This document shows, piece after piece, positions 43,523 to 53,258 of a DNA stretch of 64,000 nucleotides. The stretch lies in NCBI GenBank assembly GCA_038502055.1, contig JAXRKN010000035.1, positions 1,094,876 through 1,158,875 on the forward strand, given 5' to 3'. Each line of letters opens with the position of its first letter. Position 1 is the stretch's first letter. Source of the DNA: Tanytarsus gracilentus (lineage: Eukaryota; Arthropoda; Insecta; Diptera; Chironomidae). Position numbers and translations under genes: made by a program. The notes beneath the pieces are model-generated. The model ran no database searches and was not told the DNA's origin. It saw nothing but the letters and a program-made list of their open reading frames with translations.

Positions 43523-44869
43523 TTAAATTTTATTTAATGTTAAAATTAAAACTATTGAACTTAATACAATAAATTTGAGTGAATGTACCTTTTCAGATGT
43601 GGAAGCTGAGACAACATCTTCAATCCAATCGAGGTAGCTAGAGACACGAGCAAAAACAGCTGGATATCCTAAAAATTAAAATTAAATTATTTAACAATAA
43701 TAATTAAATTATTCAATAATAATTATTAAAGTATTTAATAATAATTATTAAATTATTCAAAAATAATTTGAAAATAATTATTTAATTATTTAATCATAAA
43801 AATTAAATCATTCAATAATAATAAAAATTTATTAATTTAATAATTTAAATCCAACCTAAAGTGCATCCAGACGCGTGTCCAAAGCTCACAACACCAACAA
43901 TTACATGTCGACCGGGTTCAATCTCAGAAGTTAATGGACCGCCTTTAATTTATTAAAATAATTTTAAATTACCACTTGATATTTTTAAAAATTTACCCGA
44001 ATCACCTAAAAAAATTAAAAATTATTTAAAACATTTTAATTATTAAAATTCTCCATACCAACACAAGGACCTCGACCATTGCTCGTATCAACGCAAATGT
44101 GCTTTGGTGTGATGAAACTTCCAAAAGTTCTTGCACATTCCACATTCGAAATTATTTCCAAGTCTACAAATCTCAAAATATTCGACGGTTGACGATTCAC
44201 GCCGTCAGTCGTGACACCCCAACCAGTGACAGTCGCATTTAGCCCAACAATGTTCAAAAAACTATCAGAAGGTTTTGGAAGATCAATCAAGTCAACATTT
44301 CGATGATTTAAAATTGAAAGTCTTGCGTTTGGAATTCGAATAAGTGCAATGTCATTGACCAGCGTTGATGAGTCATAGTTTGGATGCATTATGAAGTTTT
44401 GTGAGTTTGAAACGTCAGTTTGCCAAGCCATTGGACCGTGGATGCGATTTATTGCACCGATAATGATAGTCACACGATTAAAACCATCGAGGCAATGACT
44501 CGCGGTGAGAACGAAATTGAATTTAATTAAAGAACCGCCACAGAGAAAAATTCCGAGTAGTTGACGCATGTGAAGTGCGACTTGATATGGAAATTGAGAG
44601 GTTGACGCAGCATCACCGCCAGCTATTAAACCTGGAAGAAATTTAATTTTAAATATTCCAAAAAAAATTGTGCCGCCAGGGATTTTTTTCAAACCTTTAA
44701 TTTCATTTTTTTTCGCTTCCATTTCCTTAAAATATTCCGGAAACATTTGCTTCAACACTCCTCTATAGAAAGGCGTCTCGAGCGGTGCCTGCGCCATGAT
44801 CCATTCCTCATTTCCTGTTGTCGCTTTTAAAAACACACAAAGCGTGAAAAAAATCCCACAAAACTTCAT
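43523..44869 (-). CDS. S1A serine protease with intact triad; 9-nt microexon encodes the catalytic serine
   Basis: Minus-strand exons 44059..44869 (811 nt), 43997..44005 (9 nt), 43856..43942 and 43523..43668 join to 350 aa. Signal peptide; a pro-region of about 75 aa; activation at GLIAGG; TASHC and VNDIAL intact. The Ser motif GDSGGP is assembled from three exons: CVG from exon 1, DS from the 9-nt microexon (GTGATTCGG) and GGP from exon 3. All introns there are phase 1 with GT-AG ends. The residue six before Ser is Gly, as in brachyurin or elastase-like enzymes rather than trypsin. A hydrophobic tail (FIVLSSIVLILTLNKI) suggests GPI anchoring. The long first exon is unusual, because most relatives split it. 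Confidence 0.87.
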
Positions 44870-45412
44870 TTCACCTTCAACGTTAAGTCTAAACTAAGTG
44901 AAAAATAAATTTATTTTATCGATAAAATCAAGTTTTTCATCATAATTTGGAATTTCTAATTGTCATTGGGGGAATTTTGATAAGAAAAAATTGAGTAGAC
45001 AAAATATGATAAGAAATTGAAAGAAAACACGTGAAAGAAAGTGTGAACTTGTGGAGATAAAAAAGAGGAATTTTTCATGGCTTATCTTGGGATTAAAAAT
45101 TAAGCTAGGATTAATTTTTTTTAAATCTTCCTGTTTATTTTTGACTTTTATTTAAATTAGGGTGAAGTCTCAAAACTTTGTAGTTTACCCTAATTTTGGT
45201 TTTATTTTGTTTTCTATAAGAATTTTAATAAAAATTAATTTAATTTTTATTTTATTTAAATTCTGGTAGTCTTAAAAAAAATTATAATGTATTTTTTTAA
45301 TTTTCTTAAAACCCCTCAAATTTTTTAACCACTTAATAAATTCACAATCACTGCCAAAAATTCCTCGAGTAGAAAACTTCAAATTTTATTTATATTTTAT
45401 CAAAATAATTTT
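44870..45412. other. intergenic
   Basis: AT-rich spacer between two S1A genes on the minus strand. It must contain the promoter of the upstream gene, but I see no clear TATA/initiator pair. No gene. Confidence 0.5.
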
Positions 45413-46681
45413 TTACAACTCATCGCGTGATAAAGGCGGGCAAGTATTGCAGTTACATTCACAAATACAGCGATTGTCATCAGTTGGAGGTTGAATAGTA
45501 GTCGAGGTTGTCGTCTCTTGAGGATAACCCAAGTTTCCATTAATCCACTCGAGAAACTTTGTGACTCTCGTGAAAATTGCTAGAAAAAATTAGGTTAAAA
45601 AAATTAAATGAAATTTTAATTTTAATTTCAAAATATTTTAAAAATTTGAGAGCAGCTCGGTTTTAAATTAATTAAAAAATCATACCTGGATGATCGACAG
45701 TACAACCAGCACCCGATCGAAAGCTTGCAACACCAACGAGAACTTTTCTGTCGGGTTCGAGAGTCACCACGAGTGAACCACCTTAAAAATATTAAAAATT
45801 AAAATTTCAGAATAAAATTTTAAAAATTTAAAGCCGTTAATTTTAAGAAATTGAAGAAACTTTAAAAATTTAAAAAAATTCCAGGAAAATTCAAATCCGT
45901 TAATTTTAAATAAAAATTTATAATTTTAAAGTCAATCTCACCCTCATCCCCAGCACATGTTGACCTTCCACCAAAAGTTTCAGTGCAAATTTTATTCTCA
46001 TTAATGATGCCACCAAAATAACTTGCACACTGCTGATTCCAAATCACGGTCATGTTAACAAATCGCAAAAACCGCGAAGTTCCCGATCCAGGCTCATCCG
46101 AAGTCATTCCAAAGCCAGTCGCGACCGCCATCATATTCACAAAACTATTTTCAACATCGCCAAATTCAGGTAAGTGAATTACGTCGAGTCTGTAATCGAT
46201 CCAATCGGGCGTTGCGTGCTCGAGATAAAGCATTGCGATATTTGCGGAAATTTGATTTGGCGGAATGTAGTCGGGATGAGTTCGAACGTGATCTAGATTT
46301 TCAATGTGAGCGAATCGACTGACTGGACCTTCCTGCTTGTCGTTAAGACCCATGTACACTTGAATGTATTCCCAAGTTTGAACGCAAGTCGCGGACGTTA
46401 TGACCCAATTGTATCTTTGAGAAAAAAAATTATATAACTTTTAAAAAATAATTTAAGTTTTTTTACCTCACGATTGAACCGCCACACATGTAAAAAACAC
46501 CGTCGACGTATTCTAGAAATTTCTTATTAAAAATTTAAATTTAAATTCATTTATTTAATTTCTCACTCTGAATGTGAGCATGATAAGGAAATTGTCCGAT
46601 GCTTGCTAAGTCACCGCCAGCAATTCTTTGATCGCAAAATGCAAATCCAATAATTAATAAAATTCCGAATATTTTAAACAT
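45413..46681 (-). CDS. S1A serine protease homolog, all triad residues replaced, CxC-type tail
   Basis: Minus-strand exons 46567..46681, 46467..46512, 45942..46414, 45686..45781 and 45413..45579 join to 298 aa from the ATG at 46681 (MFKIFGILLIIGFAF). RIAGG start; YMCGGSIVRYNWVIT; TSATC (Thr for His); ISANIAML (Asn for Asp); AGDEGGSL (Glu for Ser). After the fold comes a Thr-rich linker (PQETTTSTTIQPPTDD) and the cysteine tail CICECNCNTCPP, ending SRDEL. There is no hydrophobic anchor. The tail is shared with three neighbours. SRDEL vaguely resembles an ER-retention KDEL-type end, probably by chance. Confidence 0.87.
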
Positions 46682-47285
46682 TTTTATTGCTTCTACTTTT
46701 GAAAGCGCAATAAATCGAACTGAAACGAGAAATTTTTCGCGTGGTTTTTGAGATAAGCCTGGATGTGAAGAAATCGATTGACTCTCTGCTAATCTCAACT
46801 GCTTTGTGATTAATTTCAAGTGCTTGCTGATTTTGCTGTGATTCGTCATGAAGACAGTGTTGGGTTGAGGTAGGTCAAAATTTAATTAAGTCATTTTCAT
46901 TAATTAAGTTGAAACTATTAAAATTTTTAAAAAATATTTTATTAATAAAAAATAGTTGGGGAATTTTTGAACTATTTTCTTCATTTGCAATTTTATCAAA
47001 AATTATTTTTTTGAATTTTAATTCATGCAAAAAATTCCAAATTAACTTTTAAAAATATTCACATACTAAAGTACATACTACAAAGTACATCAAAAATTCC
47101 TTCATCATGTTGTGAAATAATTTAATTCTTTTCTCTAAGAAAAACTTTCAATTTTATCAAAATCTAAAAAATCACCAAATGATCCCAAAGATAGCGAAAA
47201 ATATTTTATGACTTTGATTTCATTTTAAAGCGAATCGAAATCGCTAAAATAAATTCAGTTGAATTTTAAAAGTGGAAAAGAAAAG
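46682..47285. other. intergenic between divergent S1A genes
   Basis: Shared upstream region of a minus-strand and a plus-strand S1A gene. The ACATACTAAAGTACATACTACAA phrase near 47060 is a short local repeat. I see no clear core promoter. Confidence 0.5.
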
Positions 47286-48676
47286 ATGAAAATATTGTTG
47301 GTGATTTTTTCACTCATTTGCCTTTCAAGGGCTGGAGAGGATGGTCGCATTGCGGGAGGTGAGTAAAAAATTAATTTTAGGTTCTAGTTTAAAGTTTTAG
47401 TTTTTTAAAAAAAATTTGAATATTTCTTTGAATTTAAAAAATTTGATTTTTTTTTCTAAATTAATTTTTAAAAAAATTGTTCTTGAAAGTTTTGATATAT
47501 TTTCAAATTTTGTCTTGATATTTTTGAATTTCAAAAATTTTATCTTTAAAATTTGAATTTTTATTTTTAAATTTTAAAAATTTTTATTTTGTGATTTTCA
47601 AAAGTTTTTAATTTTTCAATTTAAAAAATTTTATTCTTAATTTTGTTAGTAAATTTATTTTTTTAACATAATTTTTCTTAATTTACTAAATCAAGGCAAC
47701 ATCGCCGATCGTGGACAATTTCCTTATCACGTCTACATTGAAATTTTGATTCCGAACTACATCAGAGTTTGTGGCGGTGCTTATATAAATTTTAATTGGG
47801 TTCTCACTGCAGGTAAATCGAAAATAATTTGGAGCTCAGCTTAATTTTTAAATTCATCACTTAATTCCAGCCCACTGCGTTTATGACTCAACCGACATTC
47901 GAATTTACTTCGGAAAGGTCAACAGCGTTCAAGGACCGTTCAGCAAATTTCAGCACATTCTTGGCCGCGATCACGTTAATATTCATCCACAGTTTAATGT
48001 TCCGCATCTTTACGCGAATGATCTCGCTTTAATTTTCCTTCCAAATGGACATCCGACTGACATGCTCGATCCATACATGACGCCAGTAAAACTTCCGAGT
48101 CCATCTGATTCACCCTTCGATAGTCGTTTGGGAATTGCGACAGGATTTGGAAGATACAGCGACGGCGGTGACGGAGTTTTTTCAATTAACCTTCGCTACG
48201 TGGCAAAACGAGTCCTAAGCTTAGCCGACTGCGCATTTGCTCATCCACTCTTTTTCTACGATGATAAATTCTGCACTGAGACATCTTTGGGGTCGACGGT
48301 AAATTTTTAAATTTTGCTTAAATTTTTTGAGATTGAAAAATTAAATTTAACCTCAAAAAAAATATTTTTCCAGTGCATGGGTGACGAAGGTGCTCCTTAC
48401 GTCATTAACATGGGCGACGGTCGAGAAATTCTTGCTGGCATTGGATCATTTGGACTTCAAGAATGCACTCGAGGAACTCCACCAATTTTCACCAATATCG
48501 CTTATCATCTTGATTGGATTTATGAGCATTTAGAGAGAGAGCCACCAACTGTGCCGGTACCACCACCAGGTGATGGATGCAACTGTACTTGTAATTGCTA
48601 TACTTGTCCTGCACTTCCAGAAACGACAACAGCTAATCCTCCAACAGAAAGTGCACGAGCATTTTGGCAAAAATAA
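47286..48676 (+). CDS. S1A serine protease homolog (Ser to Glu), CxC-type tail
   Basis: Four exons (47286..47358, 47696..47812, 47871..48298, 48374..48676) join to 306 aa. Signal peptide MKILLVIFSLICLSRA; GRIAGG start; RVCGGAYINFNWVLT; the His (AHC) and Asp (ANDLAL) motifs are intact, but the Ser motif reads MGDEGAPY (Glu for Ser, second Gly to Ala). The C-terminus is a Pro-rich linker (PPTVPVPPPGDG), the cysteine tail CNCTCNCYTCPA, and a short Thr/Pro end. Secreted, no anchor. A His and Asp kept with a lost Ser suggests a relatively recent loss of activity, or conservation for structure. Confidence 0.87.
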
Positions 48677-48914
48677 TGAATTTAAATTTTGATGTTGATC
48701 GATTTAAAAATTTAAATAAATTAAATTCAAAATAATTAAAATTAAAGAGGTTTTAATTATATTATTAGTCAACTCCTTAAAATAAATCTTCAAACTTATT
48801 TTTATCGCAATGACCAACTTTTGATCGAACTTTCTCACATCACAATCTCAAACCATAAAATTTTATCAAAAACAACTTTTATTGCTTTGCTGACATTCGA
48901 TAAAAAAATAACAT

Positions 48915-50012
48915 TTATGCGCTCGGGCACGTATGACAGATGCAATCACAGCCGTCAGTTGCTGGCGGAAGTTCGGGTGGTCCTGGGAATTGTGGAGGTG
49001 CACCAGTTGTGTCATCGATCCATTCAACGAAAGACGAGACTCGTGTGAAAACCGCCGGATGTCCAAGATTGCATCCATCACGATGTCGAAAACTTCCAAC
49101 GGCGATTAGAGTGAAATTACCAAATCCATCGTCGACGACCAGAGGACCGCCTTGTAAAAATCAAATTAAAGTTTAAATTTAAATTTGAAATGAAAACTCA
49201 CCTGCATCACCCTGACAAGTTGACTTTCCATGAGCCGTGTTAGTGCACAAATTCGAAGCTTCAATCACGTCCGTAAAAACTTCAGAACATTCTTGATTTG
49301 TCATCACATTCATGTCCACAAAATTCAAAATATTCGACGGAAAAGTCGCTCCACCATAACCCATCGCATAACCTCGAAAGCCGAGCCACAAATTATTCGC
49401 ATCTCTCGCGAAATTAATTGTTTTAATGTGTGGCAGTAAAATTGGCTCTCGAGCATCGCGCAGGAAAACCAAACCAATGTCATTGACGAAGGGATTGTTT
49501 TGGAAGTCCCAAGGATTGTAATTTTCATGGTATTTAATGTCATTTGGATCGTTGACGTCTGTCAGCCACGAAATTGGACCGCCATTCTTATCGACTTGCC
49601 CGAAAATCACGCGAACACTTCGAGCGCAAATTACGCATTGACCGGCCTGAAAAAATTAGAATTTTCAGGATTTGAATTTTAAATTTTTTTAAACTTTTAA
49701 AGATTTTTTAAAGCAATTTTTGATCCTCACAGTCAGCACCCAGTTGTACTTAATCAAAGCCCCACCACAGGGCGTTAAAAATCGTCCGTCGAAACTCTGC
49801 AACTCAGTAAAAAATCCAAATTGACCAATTTCTGCAGGTTCGCCGCCCCAAATTCTTCCTCTTCTCTCAACTTCCGGAAATTTAAATTTTTTTCCCATAA
49901 AAATGTCTTGAATTTCACTCAAACGATCTCGACCGCACCACGAAACGACATTTCTATTATTTTTCGCTGTCGCAACGACCAAAAATGAGAAAAATATGAG
50001 AATTTTCTTCAT
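48915..50012 (-). CDS. S1A serine protease homolog (His to Gln, Ser to Ala), CxC-type tail
   Basis: Minus-strand exons 49731..50012, 49202..49646 and 48915..49150 join to 320 aa from the ATG at 50012 (MKKILIFFSFLVVATA). Pro-region of about 55 aa; GRIWGG start; TPCGGALIKYNWVLT; TAGQC (Gln for His); VNDIGL intact; QGDAGGPL (Ala for Ser). The C-terminus is Pro-rich (APPQFPGPPELPPATDG) followed by the shorter cysteine tail CDCICHTCPSA. It lies tail-to-tail with the gene at 47286-48676 and tail-to-head with the next. Ser to Ala is the classic inactivating change, so this is a pseudoprotease. Confidence 0.87.
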
Positions 50013-50118
50013 CACGTCTGACTTTATTCAACTCTCGACTGCGAATGGAAAAAAATAGTTTGACGATAAAATTTTTATCGATTTATTGAAGGGATTTTGT
50101 TGGAATTTTTACACCATT

Positions 50119-51802
50119 TTATTTCCTCCAAATTGACGCTTCAGGCAGAGCTGGACAGGTGTTGCAATTGCAAACGCAGTTACACGTGCCGCCTGTCGGT
50201 GGAACGACTGGATCGATGACTGAATTTATCCAGTCGACGAAGTGAGTGATGCGTCCGAAAACTGCTGGATAGCCGGATGTGCAACTGTAGGCGGATCCGA
50301 ATGAGACGATCCCGGCGAGGACTGGAAATGCACCGAATGGACCGTCGACTGTTAGTGGACCGCCTTGAAAATATAAATTTATTTAATTAAATTTAAAATT
50401 TTTAATTATTTTCTTACCACTGTCTCCACCACAGCTGCTCGTTCCTCTCGCACTCGTGTCAATGCACAAATTATTTCTTCTCACAAATGGACCGAAGGAG
50501 ATTGCACACTCAGCGTTGTCCATTATTGGCGCTTCAGCGAAAATTAGTCTAGGTGAGAGTGAAGTGACGCTGTTGTTGGTTCGACCGAATCCACTGATCT
50601 GTGATTTATTTAATGCAAGTGAGGATGAAAAATTTATAATTTATTTTTAAAAATGATTTAAAATTAAATCCACTTATTTTACACTTAATTTTTGTTTAAA
50701 TTAAATTTTAGTCCTTAAATTAATTTAGTTTTAATATTGAATTAAATTTAATTTCTAGGGAGATTAAATTAAATTTTAATCCTTGACTAACTTTTAATTT
50801 TATGTTTTAATTAAAAATAAATTTTAATCCTTAAATAGACTAAATTTTAGTATCTAATCAAATTAAATTTAAATCTCAAATTAAACTAAATTTAAATCTC
50901 TGATTAAATTAAATTTAAAACTCAGATTAAATTAAATTTAAATCTCTGATTAAACAAAATTTAAATCTCTGATTAAATTTAATTTTGATCTATGATTAAA
51001 TTTCAACAAATGCTTGGATTTAATTTTAAGCCTTGATAAAATTTTAATCTTTGATTAAATTCAATTTTAATCCTTGATTAAATTAAATTTAATCTCTGAT
51101 AAGATAAATTTAATCTCAAGATTAAATATTTAATTTTCATCCTCCAGATTTAATTTCAACTTTTTAAACTCACAGTTCCGATTTCTCCCGTCAAGTCAAT
51201 TTCCATTTGCACGCTTTCTGGAAGTCTCACAACGTCCACATAAGCTGACTGCAAAAGATTATCCGGAGCATTATCGATTCGCAACAAACCAATGTCATAC
51301 GAATATTCATTGACATTTCGATCGGGATGAACGATTATGTTGACTTGCCCTGTGACTGTCGTTGCCCAGTGATAAAATCCAGGCGGTCTGTCCACAAGAC
51401 CGACATAAATTTCAATTTGATTGTAAATTTCGATGCCTATAATTTTTTTTTAAATTAAACTAAATATTTTAAAATCTTTTAATTTCACTTAAAATGAGCC
51501 GCAGTAAGAATAAAATTTCTCCGAATCAAAGCACCGCCACAAGTGTAAATGCTGCTGCCGTCGGATGTCATGTACATCAACACCTGATACGGAATCTGTC
51601 CGAGAATCGCCGGCTGACCACCGACAATTCTTCCCTTCCTCTCAACATTTATTTCGTCTTTGATGTGCGGAAATAATTTCGAGAAAATTTCACGATATTT
51701 TGGATGTTCGCTGGCATCGCGAACTCCCTCGTAAGTTGGAATCGGAAATTCTTGTAATTTACAGCTCACGACGGTAAAAAGTAAAAAAATTAATCCTAGC
51801 AT
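50119..51802 (-). CDS. chymotrypsin-like protease, triad present, CxC tail, exon 1/2 frame conflict
   Basis: Minus-strand exons 51489..51802, 51174..51436, 50418..50598 and 50119..50363. Start ATG at 51802 (MLGLIFLLFTVVSC); pro-region; GRIVGG; TCGGALIRRNFILT; TAAHF (His kept, following Cys is Phe); YSYDIGLL; CGGDSGGP with Ser six before, so chymotrypsin-like. Tail: CNCVCNCNTCPA after a PPTGGT linker. Exon 1 ends two bases into a codon, but exon 2 needs a one-base remainder, so the joined length is 3n+1. A single extra T in the CATTTTAA run (51491-51494) would explain both the frame conflict and the odd residue after His. Product about 333 aa if resolved. Confidence 0.75.
50680..51160. repeat. 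tandem ATTAAATTTAAATCTCTG-type repeat in an intron
   Basis: Intron 2 of the preceding protease gene (599-1173 bp region) contains a dozen or more copies of a unit of about 20-30 bp with the phrase GATTAAATTAAATTTAAATCTC. It lengthens this intron to about 575 bp. Confidence 0.75.
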
Positions 51803-51820
51803 TTTAAGCTTCAAAGTAAA

Positions 51821-51858
51821 ACTGATAGCGACGATTGAAAAAATTTAAAGCTTTTATA
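51821..51858 (-). promoter_or_regulatory. TATA box plus TCAGT initiator (minus strand)
   Basis: On the minus strand TATAAAAG (51858-51851) and ATCAGT (51826-51821) are about 31 bp apart, and the ATG at 51802 follows 19 bp later. It is a clean core promoter for the chymotrypsin-like gene and supports transcription despite the frame conflict. Confidence 0.75.
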
Positions 51859-53258
51859 GAGAAAAATTCTTATCGGAGCCTCAATAAATCGTCAATTGAT
51901 TGCGGATGAGTAAAATGAAAAATTGAATGACACTAAAAGTTTATTATTAGGAAGAATTAAGAATGTTGATTGAGGGTTCTTTGCAGTAAGAAGATTTTTT
52001 TTAATTTTTTGAGAAATTTTTGAAAAAATTTGGAAGAACACATGAAAAATTTTACAGACTTTTTAAAAATTCATTTTTTTAAAAATATTTGAATTCACCA
52101 GGGGGTGAGAAGCTCGCAGGTACTGAGTACTGAGTACCTGCGAGTACCTGCAAGCTTCTCACCCCCTGGAATTCACATTTTTTAAAAAACTGAAAACTTT
52201 ACAAAAAATTAGGGAATTTTTAAATTTTTAAATTTAAAATTATTTTATAAAAAAATTTGTTGACTTTTTCTGGAATTTTTTGCTGTCTTTCCATTAGAGA
52301 AATCATATAATTTTTAATCCACATCTTAAGCAACTTTAAATCTATCATCGATAAAGCAGTTTTTCATCAAACTTTTACTTCTTATTTTAACGATTGTACT
52401 TCAAAAAGAAATCGAAATTTGATCCTTTGCGTTGTTTGATGATTCAGAAAAAATAAAAAGAATAAAATTTCAATGTTTTCTAACGTTTGCACACAAAATG
52501 TGAATAACCTCAAGATGCAGAAATCGCAAAAAATAAAGAAATGAATGCAAATTCCGGTTTTTAAATCGAAGAAAGCAAAATTCGCTTAAAAATTTTTCGG
52601 CATTCTTAGTTTGGATTTTGACGTGAAACGTTGAGGTGACAAATTTTAAGCATTTTTAGATTTTTATTAATTTTTTAAATTATCGGAATTAAAAATTCTT
52701 AAATTTTTGATTCACTCTGAGTAATGTTTTCACAATTTTTTAGAACCTTTTTTTGAATTCAAAAAATTTAATTATAAATACTAAAACTTAAAAAATTTAA
52801 ACATTCTTAAATTAAAAAATTTAAAAATTCTTAAATTAAAAAATATAAAAATATTAAATCTATTTTTTTTAAATTTTTGAATAAAAAAAATCTTAAAATT
52901 TTAAAAGTAAAAATCAAAATTTTCAAAATTCTAAAACAAATAAAGAAAGTTGTAAAATTCAAAGTGAAAAAAGAAAAATTTTTCGGAATTTTTTTTGCAA
53001 TGTCAAAATTCAAAACTTCTCACTTTTTCTCTTATTAAATAAATTTGACACACTTGTAAAAAAAATTGATAAAAATTATCTTACTCAGAATTGACAATCG
53101 AACATTTAATTTTATTTTATCGCTCAACAATTTCCCAATACATTAAAAAAATTGCTAACTTAACGAAAACAATATTTAAACAACCATACACATGTGCACT
53201 TGAGCAAATAAATCTTTTTTTCTCTTTTAAAAAATTTAGAGCTCAGTCCGCTTTTAAA
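51859..53258. other. intergenic with one well-preserved MITE
   Basis: AT-rich stretch separating the protease array from the GalNAc-transferase. It holds the 70-bp MITE at 52099-52168 and nothing else I can support. Confidence 0.6.
52091..52176. mobile_element. 70-bp palindromic MITE with perfect 8-bp target duplication
   Basis: The element (52099-52168) has perfect 16-bp terminal inverted repeats, CAGGGGGTGAGAAGCT and its complement. Inside is a second perfect palindrome (CGCAGGTACT ... AGTACCTGCG around GAGTACTG). It is flanked on both sides by the identical 8-mer GAATTCAC (52091-52098 and 52169-52176). The CAGGGG terminus and 8-bp duplication indicate hAT-superfamily mobilisation. It is non-autonomous. 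Confidence 0.9.

Noticed and set aside
53091..53258. Extending the GalNAc-transferase upstream along the open frame from 53091
   Set aside because: The ATG at 53259 gives a standard short cytoplasmic end and signal anchor. The upstream frame is low complexity and would put about 55 unusual residues before the anchor.
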